Position numbers and translations under genes: made by a program | The notes under the pieces: generated by a model | What the model was told of the DNA's origin: nothing | The model's database searches: none | The model's input: only the letters and a program-made list of their open reading frames with translations | From: Bacillota bacterium | Lineage (GTDB): Bacteria > Bacillota > Clostridia > Christensenellales > SZUA-584 | Length of the DNA: 64,000 bases | Assembly: GCA_023390815.1 (NCBI GenBank) | Contig: JAEWCC010000048.1 | Coordinates: forward strand, 1 to 64,000 | Direction: 5' to 3' | Shown: positions 48,621 through 57,078 of the stretch, in pieces | How positions within the stretch are numbered: the stretch's first letter is position 1 | Layout of the letters: each line of letters starts with the position of its first letter

Positions 48621-48643
48621 AAAGAAAAAGGGCAGCCATGCCC
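48621..48643 (-). terminator. Terminator of the acetate kinase-like gene
   Basis: On the minus strand a 5-bp stem GGGCA / TGCCC (loop TGGC) is followed by TTTTTCTTT. Confidence 0.6.
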
Positions 48644-48674
48644 CGTGGAGCCGGCCACCCCGTATATCGTTCAG

Positions 48675-49859
48675 TTATTTCGTGATATGCTCAAAGACCT
48701 CTTTGGCGAGAATCAGCTCCTCGTTTGCGGGGATGACGGCAATCTTTACGGGCGAGCCGGGTTCCGAGATCAGACCCTGCGTGCCGTGGCACGCTGCGTT
48801 GGCCGCTTCGTTGAGGACGATGCCCATGTGCGAGAGAGGCGCGCAGACCGCCTTGCGGACAGTGGCGGAGAACTCGCCGATGCCGCCTGTAAACACAAGC
48901 ATGTCGAGGCCGCCCAGTTGTGCGTAGTAGCTGCCGATGTAGCTGCGGATGCCGAAGCAGAACGTGTCGATTGCGAGCTGAGCGCGCGCGTTGCCCGCGT
49001 TTGCGGCTTCCTCGATATCGCGCAGGTCGTTGCTGACGCCCGATATGCCCTTGATGCCGCCGTTCTCTATGAGACCTTTTGTCAGTTCGTCCAGCGTCAT
49101 GCCGGACTTCAGCAGAAACACGGCGATGTACGGGTCGAGGTCGCCCACCCGGTTGGCGTGCAGTATGCCGCTCTGCAGCGAGAACCCGAAGCTGTTGTTG
49201 ATCGATTTCCCGTCCAATATCGCGCAGATGGACCCGCTGCCGCCGAGGTGGCACGATATCACGCGCTGGGACTTGCCGAGCTGGGGTGCGGCTTCAGAGA
49301 CGTACCGGTGCGAAGCGCCGTGATAGCCGTATTTCCTGAGGCCATACTGCTCGGTCCATTCGTACGGGATGCCGTATACGCGGGCTTCCTCCGGGATCGT
49401 GCGGTGAAAGTTCGGTTCGAATACACCGACCATCGGCATATCGGGCAGCAGGCCCTTGAATGCGCGGATAGCCTGCAGATACGCGGTGTTATGCACCGGC
49501 GCGACGTGCATATAGTCCTCGAGGCCCTGAATACAGGCGTCGTCCACGTCGTGCACGCCCGAATAACCCTTGCCGATTACGGGCTTAAAGCCAACGGCCT
49601 CCACTTCTTCGATATTGTTAAGTACGCCGGTTTCCGCGTCCGTCAGCGTCTCGATGAAAAGCCGAATCCCTTCGCGGTAGTCGGGAATATCGACGCCTTC
49701 CCGTTTAAACGAAGCAAGCGTGCTTTTATAGCTGAATATCGAAGCGTTTCGCGAACCCACCCGGTCCATCTTCGCCTCGGCCAAAACCGTCTCGGCGGGC
49801 ATATCATAGAGCTTAAACTTGAGCGAGGTGCTGCCTGCGTTGCAAATCAGTATCCGCAT
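48675..49859 (-). CDS. Acetate/propionate family kinase, divergent AckA-like
   Basis: A 394-residue ASKHA-fold kinase. Conserved elements are NAGSTSLKFKLYD (7-19), APVHN (His123), YGYHGASHRYVS (catalytic-type His), HLGGSGS, NRVGDLDP (Arg of the substrate pocket), FTGGIGEFS and ANEELILA near the end. Two active-site positions differ from typical acetate kinase: FEPNFH in place of FDTAFH (Glu148 for Asp148) and GFKPVIGKG in place of HRVVHGG (Lys for Arg). It may therefore act on another carboxylate or work differently. Phosphotransacetylase is not adjacent. It is monocistronic with its own promoter and terminator. Confidence 0.85.
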   Translation of the reverse strand: MRILICNAGSTSLKFKLYDMPAETVLAEAKMDRVGSRNASIFSYKSTLASFKREGVDIPDYREGIRLFIETLTDAETGVLNNIEEVEAVGFKPVIGKGYSGVHDVDDACIQGLEDYMHVAPVHNTAYLQAIRAFKGLLPDMPMVGVFEPNFHRTIPEEARVYGIPYEWTEQYGLRKYGYHGASHRYVSEAAPQLGKSQRVISCHLGGSGSICAILDGKSINNSFGFSLQSGILHANRVGDLDPYIAVFLLKSGMTLDELTKGLIENGGIKGISGVSNDLRDIEEAANAGNARAQLAIDTFCFGIRSYIGSYYAQLGGLDMLVFTGGIGEFSATVRKAVCAPLSHMGIVLNEAANAACHGTQGLISEPGSPVKIAVIPANEELILAKEVFEHITK

Positions 49860-49891
49860 AAATAACCTTCCTTAAAGCTGGTTTTGGGCCT

Positions 49892-49921
49892 ATTCTACCA
49901 TGCGGCGCGCAGCGCATGCAA
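49892..49921 (-). promoter_or_regulatory. Promoter of the acetate kinase-like gene
   Basis: On the minus strand, TTGCAT (49921-49916), an 18-bp spacer and TAGAAT (49897-49892). Confidence 0.6.
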
Positions 49922-49948
49922 GTTGCGCAGGAGGGACAACAACGACAG

Positions 49949-50428
49949 TCATTGCAAGGAGCGCCAGTCGCGACGCGGCGATCCAGAGGAAATAGGCTAA
50001 GTGCGCCGCCGCGGAAGCCAGCGCGCGCGTCAGTCCTAAAACCGCGGCAGTCAGCAGCCAGCGTCAGTTCAAAGTCGGCCTCGTGCAAGCCGTAACTGCG
50101 AGCGTATCGCAACGGTATCCACTCATCTATACCGCCAAGTGCGCCGCGGCCTCGCGAATACCGAAACCGAGTGGTTTTCAGCGCTTTTACTCAATCTTCT
50201 GTACTAGTAATCGGTCCCGCGGCGGGAACGGGAGACGGCCTAGTTCATAAATGGCCTCGTGAAGGCTGAAACTATAGTGGGTTCAGAACTTACTTCAATG
50301 TTCTAACGAGTAAATAGCTCCGCCGCGGAACAGCAGAAAGCCTAATCCATAAACGACCTCGTGCACATCGCAGCTCTGCAGTTTCCGGCGCTTTTAGTCA
50401 ATCTTCTATAATTACTGCTCGCTCCGCG
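49949..50428. repeat. Degenerate intergenic repeat cluster
   Basis: The 632-bp gap before RNase J holds one copy of the dispersed CATTGC(A/G)AGGAGCG...GATCCAG repeat (49949-49988). It also holds three degenerate copies of a unit containing CCGCCGCGGAA ... CCTCGTG (CCTCGTG at 50079, 50255 and 50357), and two copies of GCGCTTTTA(C/G)TCAATCTTCT (50181 and 50388). No ORF with a ribosome site is present. Confidence 0.55.
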
Positions 50429-50435
50429 TCTTGCT

Positions 50436-50464
50436 TTGAGATTTTAAATGTTTTATGATATAAT
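50436..50464 (+). promoter_or_regulatory. Promoter of the RNase J operon
   Basis: TTGAGA (50436-50441), a 17-bp spacer and TATAAT (50459-50464), 27 bp before the TTG start. Confidence 0.75.
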
Positions 50465-50491
50465 AGACAAACGAAAGAGAGGAAGACATAC

Positions 50492-52153
50492 TTGTCAAAA
50501 CAAAAAACCATACGCATCATACCCCTCGGGGGCGTCGGAGAGATCGGTAAGAACATGTATCTGATCGAGTACGGCGACGAGATCATCGTGATCGACTGCG
50601 GATTATGCTTCCCGCGCGAGGACATGCTCGGCGTGGATTATGTGATACCGGATATCACCTATTTGAAAAAGAACAAAGAGAAGATCAAGGCGGTGTTCAT
50701 CACGCACGGCCATGAAGACCATATCGGTGCGACGCCCTACCTGCTGGGTGAAATGGGTGCGCCCGTATACGGAACCGACCTGACGCTGGCACTGATCGAA
50801 ACCAAGCTCGCGGAGCACAAGACCAACGGAATCGACATGCACGTGATCAAGGCGGGCGATACCGTGACCGCGGGGTCGTTCCGGGTTGAGGCAATCAAGG
50901 TGACGCACAGCATCGATGCGGCGCTGGGCTTTGCGGTGCATACGCCCGCAGGGATGATTATCCATACCGGCGACTTCAAGGTGGACCACACGCCCGTGGA
51001 CGGTAAGGTGATGGACCTCGCCAAATTTGCGGACCTCGGAGACAAGGGCGTACTTGCGCTACTCTCAGACAGCACCAACGCGGGGAACCCGGGCTATACG
51101 ATGTCCGAAAGCCGCGTGGGAGAGATGTTCGAAAACTACTTCAAAGCGGCGACGGGGCGCATCATCGTCGCGACATTCGCATCGAACATTCACCGGCTTC
51201 AGCAGGTGGTCAACGCGTCGCGGCGTTACGGCCGCAAAATTTGCCTGTCGGGTCGCAGCATGCTCAAGATCGCCAAGGTCGCCAAACAACTGGGATATCT
51301 CGACCTCGACGAAGACCTGCTCGTGGAACCCGAAGAGCTGGAGAAGCTTAAAAAGAACAAGATCGTGATTTTAACGACCGGCAGCCAGGGCGAGACGATG
51401 TCCGGCCTCGTGCGCATGGCCGCGGGCGAGCATAAGAAACTTTCGATGATTCCGGGCGACCTTGTAATCATTTCATCCACGCCGATTCCGGGCAACGAGC
51501 GTTACGTTTCGGACGTTATCAACATGCTGTACCGCAAGGGCGCGGACGTGATCAACGAAGGCGTGGCGGACGTACACGTATCGGGCCACGCCTGCGAGGA
51601 AGAGCTTAAGCTGATGCTGTCGCTCACGCGGCCCAAATACTTTATCCCCGTGCATGGCGAGTACCGGCATCTGTACCGGCACGCCGCGCTCGCAGAAAAG
51701 ATGGGCATCAAGCGTAACCACATCTTTATTCCGGAGCTCGGCAAGGTGATCGAGCTAGGACAGCGGTTTTCGCAGAGCACCGAAACGGTACCTTCGGGCA
51801 GCGTAATTATCGACGGCCTCGGCATCGGCGATGTAGGCAACGTGGTACTGCGCGACCGGAAGCTGCTGTCGCAGGACGGCCTGTTCATCGTCGTGGTGAC
51901 GCTTTCCGCCGAAACGGGCGAGCTCGTTTCCGGGCCGGAGATCATATCGCGCGGGTTCGTGTACATGCGCGAGTCGACCGACCTGCTCGAAGCGGCGCGC
52001 CGCATGATCGTGGATATCGTAGAGGATTGCGGAAAGAACAAGATCACCGAGTGGACGACCATCAAGGGGCGCATCAAAAAGGCGCTGCGCGGTTTTTTGT
52101 ACGACAACACCAAGCGCAACCCGATGATACTCCCCGTCATTATCGATATTTAA
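50492..52153 (+). CDS. rnj: Ribonuclease J
   Basis: A 553-residue protein starting at TTG after GAGAGGAAG. The metallo-beta-lactamase motif HGHEDH is at 72-77, with further ligands in HTGDFKVDH and the HVSGHACEEE / PVHGEYRH segments of the RMMBL part. The beta-CASP region includes TFASNIHRLQQ and TTGSQGE. The C-terminal domain (about 450-553) is complete. RNase J has 5'-to-3' exonuclease and endonuclease activity in mRNA decay and rRNA maturation. It is the first gene of an operon with ylbF-like, mltG and U32 genes. Confidence 0.95.
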   Translation: MSKQKTIRIIPLGGVGEIGKNMYLIEYGDEIIVIDCGLCFPREDMLGVDYVIPDITYLKKNKEKIKAVFITHGHEDHIGATPYLLGEMGAPVYGTDLTLALIETKLAEHKTNGIDMHVIKAGDTVTAGSFRVEAIKVTHSIDAALGFAVHTPAGMIIHTGDFKVDHTPVDGKVMDLAKFADLGDKGVLALLSDSTNAGNPGYTMSESRVGEMFENYFKAATGRIIVATFASNIHRLQQVVNASRRYGRKICLSGRSMLKIAKVAKQLGYLDLDEDLLVEPEELEKLKKNKIVILTTGSQGETMSGLVRMAAGEHKKLSMIPGDLVIISSTPIPGNERYVSDVINMLYRKGADVINEGVADVHVSGHACEEELKLMLSLTRPKYFIPVHGEYRHLYRHAALAEKMGIKRNHIFIPELGKVIELGQRFSQSTETVPSGSVIIDGLGIGDVGNVVLRDRKLLSQDGLFIVVVTLSAETGELVSGPEIISRGFVYMRESTDLLEAARRMIVDIVEDCGKNKITEWTTIKGRIKKALRGFLYDNTKRNPMILPVIIDI

Positions 52154-52166
52154 AAGGAGCGCTCGC

Positions 52167-52514
52167 ATGCTGGTATACGACAAGGCCCACGAACTCGCGG
52201 CAGAGATCAAAAAGAACGAGGACTATATCGCGTACGCAACGCTTAAAGAGCTTGTCACGGCGGACGAGCATACAAAGTCGATGCTGGCGGATTATAAAAA
52301 GCTGCAGCTCGAAGCGCAGGCGAGCTATTTAACCGGCAAGGAGCCGGAAGCCGAGACGATGGAAAAGCTCAAAAAGATGGGCGAGATCCTCGCCTTCAAC
52401 AAGGACGTCAGTGCGTTCTTTGCCGCGGAGTACAAATTCCAGACGCTCATCAGCGACGTCTACCGGATCATCGGAGACGCGTGCGATTTAGGGCTGGATT
52501 TTTTAAACGAGTAG
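52167..52514 (+). CDS. YlbF family regulator
   Basis: A 115-residue all-helical protein with the YlbF/YmcA pattern (DKAHELAAEIKKNEDYIAY; MLADYKKLQLEAQ; two further helices ending in DVYRIIGDACDLGLDFL). YlbF-type proteins form complexes that modulate RNA processing and development in bacilli; placement 13 bp after RNase J fits an RNA-metabolism link. ATG start behind AAAAGGAGCG. Confidence 0.92.
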   Translation: MLVYDKAHELAAEIKKNEDYIAYATLKELVTADEHTKSMLADYKKLQLEAQASYLTGKEPEAETMEKLKKMGEILAFNKDVSAFFAAEYKFQTLISDVYRIIGDACDLGLDFLNE

Positions 52515-52522
52515 GATAACGC

Positions 52523-53824
52523 ATGGCAGACCGTCGGGATCACAACGAATTCATGGGAGACGAAAGAGAACGGCGCGCCGACCGGCTGGAAGTCAGGCAG
52601 CCGGGTGAAGAAACGCACGCTTTTTCACTGGAAACAGCTGGAAAAGAACCGCCGGAGCGTTGCGAGGAACGTAGCGCGATACGCGAGTTTCCCACGAGCG
52701 TAATGGTCTGGCGCATGTTGAGGCCGCTTTTGATTCTGCTCATCAGCGTGGTGTTGGTCTGGCTGCTGGGTACCTTTGCGTACCACTATGTGCAGAGCAA
52801 CTATTTTGCTCCGGTCGCCAGCGATATGAGCGTTGTCAAAACGATCGAGATCAAAACTGGGTCGTCGTTGTCTAAGATCGCGACGCTTCTCTACGAGAAC
52901 GGCATTATCCGCAACAAGCTGGTATTTCAATTGTATGTGGATTTTAACGATATGTCTTCCAAGCTGCAGGCGGGTACCTATCAGCTCTCTCCGGGCATGG
53001 AGATCGAGCAAATCATGGAGACGCTCGTGGCGGGCGACGGTACCGAGGATGTCGTCAAGATCACGCTGACGGAAGGCATGACGGCGGAGAATATGGCGGC
53101 GACACTGATGGAGAAGGGCGTATTCAACGACGCCGAACGCAGGGAATTCCTGAAGCTGTGCAACGACACCACGGCTTTTGACAGCTTCGATTTCATTGCG
53201 GCGCTGCCCGATACCGCGAAGCAGGATGGGCGCAAGTATCTGCTCGAGGGATATCTGTTCCCCGATACGTATGAGTTCTTCACCGACGCGACGCCGAAAG
53301 AGGTCATCGATAAGCTGCTGGGCCGTTTCAATCAGATATTCCTGTTTGAATACGAAGACCGTGCAGAAGAACTGGGGATGACGGTCGATCAGGTGGTAAC
53401 GCTCGCTTCCATCATCGAGTGGGAAGCGATACCGGCGGATTTCAAGAAAGTCTCCGCGGTGTTCCACAACCGGATCGATAAGGATATGACGCTCGGATCG
53501 GACGCAACTTTAAGCTATATCTTCGGCGAGAAAAAGCTCACCCATACGAAAGAGGAACGGGAAATCGATTCGCCTTATAACACCTACAAAAACAGCGGTC
53601 TGCCGATTGGCCCGGTATCCAATCCCGGCCAGCAGGCCATTGTGGCTGCGCTCTATCCCGATGAAACGTTCATGGTGAAGGGCGAAGAGTACCTGTATTT
53701 CTGCAACAAGTCGCCGGATTCCGGTGAACTCGCTTTTGCGAAAACGCTCAAAGAGCACAACGCGAATAAAGCGGCATACAACGAACTGGCGGGCACGGAT
53801 ACGTATGACACCAAAGAAGATTGA
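52523..53824 (+). CDS. mltG: Endolytic transglycosylase MltG (YceG-like)
   Basis: A 433-residue protein. A charged cytoplasmic tail (1-60) precedes a single membrane segment (about 68-88), then a LysM-like subdomain (about 95-200) and the YceG catalytic domain. The expected catalytic Glu299 lies in ASIIEWEA; NRIDKDMTLGSDATLSYIF and SPYNTYKNSGLPIGPVSNPG are conserved family segments. MltG cuts nascent glycan strands at the membrane and sets glycan length. It starts 8 bp after the YlbF gene and its stop overlaps the U32 gene by 20 bp. Confidence 0.95.
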   Translation: MADRRDHNEFMGDERERRADRLEVRQPGEETHAFSLETAGKEPPERCEERSAIREFPTSVMVWRMLRPLLILLISVVLVWLLGTFAYHYVQSNYFAPVASDMSVVKTIEIKTGSSLSKIATLLYENGIIRNKLVFQLYVDFNDMSSKLQAGTYQLSPGMEIEQIMETLVAGDGTEDVVKITLTEGMTAENMAATLMEKGVFNDAERREFLKLCNDTTAFDSFDFIAALPDTAKQDGRKYLLEGYLFPDTYEFFTDATPKEVIDKLLGRFNQIFLFEYEDRAEELGMTVDQVVTLASIIEWEAIPADFKKVSAVFHNRIDKDMTLGSDATLSYIFGEKKLTHTKEEREIDSPYNTYKNSGLPIGPVSNPGQQAIVAALYPDETFMVKGEEYLYFCNKSPDSGELAFAKTLKEHNANKAAYNELAGTDTYDTKED

Positions 53825-55022
53825 GCTGCTGGCACCCGCGGGTAACCGGGAATGCCTCGAAGCCGCGGCGCGCTTTGGCGCGGACGCGGTATACGCGGCG
53901 GGCAAGGCTTACGGTCTGCGCGCGTTTGCGGATAACTTTACGCTGGACGAGATCGCGGACGCGGCGGTATATCTGCACAATCAGGGCAAGAAGGTGTATA
54001 TCGCGCTCAACGCGGTTTTTTACGAAAAGGATTTTGAAGGGCTCGAGGCTTACGTCTCGGGCCTTTGCGACGCCCAAGCGGACGCGCTGATCATATCCGA
54101 TCCGGGCGTTTTTGCACTGGTGCGCCGCATCGCGCCGGGAATGCCCATTCACGTCAGCACGCAGGCCAACACCAGCAACGCGGCGAGCGCCGCTTTCTGG
54201 CATACGCTGGGGGCAAGCCGCGTGGTATTGTCGCGCGAGCTTTCGCTCGAAGACATTGCACAGGTGCGCGCAAAAATGCCGGAAACGCTGGAACTCGAAG
54301 CGTTTGTGCACGGCGCGATGTGTATCTCGTATTCGGGGCGCTGCCTTTTGAGCAGCTTCATCACGGGGCGAAGCAGCAACAGCGGTGCGTGCGCGCAGCC
54401 CTGCCGGTGGGAGTTTTCGCTGCACGAGAAGGGCTACCCCGACGACTATTTTCCGGTTGGGGAGGACGAGCGCGGCACCTACATCCTGAACTCCAGGGAT
54501 CTGTGCATGCTGCCATACTTAAAAGAGATGATCGGGGCGGGCGTGACCTCGCTTAAAATCGAAGGCCGCATGAAGTCCGCCTATTATGTCGGGTGCGTGG
54601 TCGGCGCGTACCGGCGCGCGCTTGATGATATCGCGGCGGGCAGGCCGTTTGATCCCGCACTGCTTGCGGAGGCGGAGAAGGCGGGAAGCCGCGCGTTGAC
54701 GACGGGCTTTTACTTCGGCAATCCGGGCAAAGCGGGGCAGGATACGCAGAAGAGCACGATCCAGCGTACATACGATTTCGTGGGCGTCGTAAAAGAACCT
54801 CTGCCGGACGGATGGCTGCTCATCGAGCAGCGCGGCAAGTTCTGTGTGGGCGACACGCTGGAGACTCTGACGCCGGGGGATATCGGCGAATTCACCATAA
54901 CGGAGATCCGTACGCCTGAGGGCGAATTGCGCGAGAGTGCGCCGCATCCCAAAGAGCAGCTTCACATCCGCTGCGCGCTGCCATTGCAGCCGGGGGATAT
55001 GCTGCGAATCCGGCGGAAATAG
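53805..55022 (+). CDS. Peptidase U32 family protein
   Basis: A 405-residue protein. ATG 53805 lies inside the mltG end; longer extensions lack conservation. Family signatures are IELLAPAGNRECLEAA at the start, GADAVYAAGKAYGLRAFADNF, VHGAMCISYSGRCLLS and CAQPCRW (four conserved Cys, probably an Fe-S or metal site), and SLKIEGRMKSAYYVG. Related proteins act in tRNA or rRNA hydroxylation (TrhP/RlhA) and not as true peptidases; I infer an RNA-modification role here. Confidence 0.93.
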   Translation: MTPKKIELLAPAGNRECLEAAARFGADAVYAAGKAYGLRAFADNFTLDEIADAAVYLHNQGKKVYIALNAVFYEKDFEGLEAYVSGLCDAQADALIISDPGVFALVRRIAPGMPIHVSTQANTSNAASAAFWHTLGASRVVLSRELSLEDIAQVRAKMPETLELEAFVHGAMCISYSGRCLLSSFITGRSSNSGACAQPCRWEFSLHEKGYPDDYFPVGEDERGTYILNSRDLCMLPYLKEMIGAGVTSLKIEGRMKSAYYVGCVVGAYRRALDDIAAGRPFDPALLAEAEKAGSRALTTGFYFGNPGKAGQDTQKSTIQRTYDFVGVVKEPLPDGWLLIEQRGKFCVGDTLETLTPGDIGEFTITEIRTPEGELRESAPHPKEQLHIRCALPLQPGDMLRIRRK

Positions 55023-55058
55023 TATTGGCTTAATGATTCTCAGAATGCTAAAAGCTTT

Positions 55059-55541
55059 TCATAACATCGTCGCGATTGTATAAACTCCGAAAGCGGCCCA
55101 TACTAGCGTAAACAGTACGGGTAATATAATGTCAATTTTTATTCGGGTTAATCGAAAGTTTCTGAATTTATCACTTCGGTTCCACCCTTTATGATTCGTG
55201 AATTGTTGATTAACCTTTTTCCTTAGCTTTTGATTGGAACAGTATGTTGAATAATGAAGCTTTTCATTTCCTTCCTTAAGAGGCTGACCAGAATTGTCAT
55301 ACAAATCATCGAAGGAGAACTTATAATAATCAACAATATAGATCCTTGCGGCTACGACTCTAAACCAGATATACCAGATTTCGATGACGCCAATCAGCGC
55401 GACTAAAACCAATAGAAAGCTGCTCTTATCCAGTAAAATAGCGCCTACTGCCAGTAAGAATGTCTGAGACGAGATAAAAAAGTTTCGGTATGACTGTACA
55501 TTTGCTTCGTATACGGACCACTCCGTTTTATCATTCTCCAA
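55059..55541 (-). CDS. Unrecognised two-segment membrane protein (possibly RipA-like)
   Basis: A 160-residue protein from TTG 55541, supported by AAAGGAGG 9 nt upstream. A soluble start with YRNFFISSQTFLLAVG leads into two membrane segments (about 27-40 and 42-64). A charged loop follows with IVDYYKFSFDDLYDNSGQPL, then a final hydrophobic segment (about 137-158). The pattern recalls RipA-family octameric membrane proteins, but I am not certain. More AT-rich than neighbours, single gene. Confidence 0.6.
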   Translation of the reverse strand: MENDKTEWSVYEANVQSYRNFFISSQTFLLAVGAILLDKSSFLLVLVALIGVIEIWYIWFRVVAARIYIVDYYKFSFDDLYDNSGQPLKEGNEKLHYSTYCSNQKLRKKVNQQFTNHKGWNRSDKFRNFRLTRIKIDIILPVLFTLVWAAFGVYTIATML

Positions 55542-55627
55542 TTTTTTATCCTCCTTTAAAACAACTCATAATCGAATCAAACACATGCTGTTAAAACCGC
55601 TGATTTACACCATATTTGGCCGTATGG

Positions 55628-56887
55628 TTATCGCCTCGGCTGCCCGAGCGTTGCGTTTTGCCTGCGCCAGTATTTTGCGTACCCGCCGCGCCCGTCCATG
55701 TCCGCCCAGTCCTCGCGGGAGAGCGCGTCCACCATCGCCTGTTCCTGCGCCGCCGCACATGCCGCGAATTCCTTGAGCACCGCGGCGTCCGGCGCGCCGT
55801 TCGCAAACAGCTTTTCTTCCTCGGCAATCCACTGCGCTTCCAGTGCGTCGCGCTGCGCGCGCAGCGCCGCTACATCCACTTTACCCGCAATCACGGCGCG
55901 GTGCAGCCGCTCGCGCTGCAGCCAGTAGGCACGGCCTTTGGCTTCGTCATCGAATGCCGGAGCGCCCGGGACGCCAAAGAACACGGGCTTAAATGCCGCG
56001 ATGCACGGCGCGGAAGCGCCGGTGGCCCACACCGTCATCGGGGCACCCTTGCGCAGCACGGCGACGAAGCTGCCGGTCGTCTGGTCCCCGATGAGCCCGC
56101 CCGCGTGCATGCATACGCTGCCCACGTCGGCCTGCGAGAATTCGCTGCCCTCGTGCCGGTGGCTGCGCAGCGCGCGCATCAGCTGCGCGGTGCTCACGGG
56201 CGTTTTCTCAATACCGCATAGAGACTGTGCTTTGCGGTGCTTCCCCTGCGCGAAGAACGAAAAGAGCGGATCGGAAAACTTCGCGGCAAAATCCTCACCC
56301 TCTGAAAGCCCGCTGCGCATCGTATGCTCTTTTCGGATAAACAGCCGGTTGGAGATGGCGGCCTTGCCGCGCGCCTCATAAGCGGCATAGTTCTTGCCCG
56401 AAGTCTCCAGCACATACGCGGTCTTGGAGTCCGCGATGATAAAGCTGTTGTCATAACGGAAGTCCTTGGAATAGCCGCAGTTGCCGCCCTGGCCCCAGGC
56501 TTCCAGCAGCGCGATGATGGTATTAAGCGCCGAAAGCGCCGTATCGCTGCGTTCCAGCGCGAGACGCAGCATGTCCATGCCGGTCAGCGCGTCGGGGCCT
56601 TTCGGGGCCTTGGTGAACACCGCTTCGTTGCCGATTGCGACGCCGTGCTCGTTGACGCCCATCTCCGCGCCCCATATCCAGTCGGGCTTGAGCAGCATCA
56701 CCGCGTTGGTGCGCTCCGCCTGCGGGATGCGGATATACGTACACTGCACCGTTTCAACTGACGCATAGACTTTCGCGGGCGCAAAGCGGATCATATGCGG
56801 TTCATTCGGTTCCCGGTCGCTGTTCTTTGCCAGCAGCGTGCTGCCGCAAGCAGATAGTTTGGGAAGTATACAGATCGTATCGCACAT
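55628..56887 (-). CDS. C69-family (secernin-like) dipeptidase / N-terminal nucleophile hydrolase
   Basis: A 419-residue protein beginning MCDTICIL, where Cys2 should become the N-terminal nucleophile after loss of Met. STLLAKNSDREPNEPH, WGAEMGVNEHGVAIGNEAVF and GMDMLRLALERS are conserved in secernins and C69 dipeptidases. SDADVGS-like and CMHAGG segments lie in the second half. There is no signal peptide, so it is cytosolic. An excellent GGAGG site precedes the ATG. The substrate is probably a small peptide. The C-terminal 100 residues are Ala-rich and helical. Confidence 0.88.
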   Translation of the reverse strand: MCDTICILPKLSACGSTLLAKNSDREPNEPHMIRFAPAKVYASVETVQCTYIRIPQAERTNAVMLLKPDWIWGAEMGVNEHGVAIGNEAVFTKAPKGPDALTGMDMLRLALERSDTALSALNTIIALLEAWGQGGNCGYSKDFRYDNSFIIADSKTAYVLETSGKNYAAYEARGKAAISNRLFIRKEHTMRSGLSEGEDFAAKFSDPLFSFFAQGKHRKAQSLCGIEKTPVSTAQLMRALRSHRHEGSEFSQADVGSVCMHAGGLIGDQTTGSFVAVLRKGAPMTVWATGASAPCIAAFKPVFFGVPGAPAFDDEAKGRAYWLQRERLHRAVIAGKVDVAALRAQRDALEAQWIAEEEKLFANGAPDAAVLKEFAACAAAQEQAMVDALSREDWADMDGRGGYAKYWRRQNATLGQPRR

Positions 56888-57005
56888 ATATGACCTCCGG
56901 GAGTTAAAATCGTATGGAAAACAGATTGTATTCCTATTGTATACCGTTTATCCGTGTGAATCCATAATCCCCCTGTTGTTTTTTTGTAAAACGGGCGGCG
57001 CTCAA

Positions 57006-57034
57006 TTGAAAAAAGGAACGGGGGATGGTACATT
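57006..57034 (+). promoter_or_regulatory. Candidate promoter of the MFS gene
   Basis: TTGAAA (57006-57011), a 17-bp spacer and TACATT (57029-57034); an overlapping TATACA is an alternative -10. Confidence 0.4.
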
Positions 57035-57078
57035 ATACATATTCCATCAGGAACATATATATAGCAGGAGGATCGTCG

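Noticed and set aside
48645..49865. 406-codon plus-strand open frame
   Set aside because: Exactly opposite the acetate kinase-like gene, whose motifs are unmistakable.
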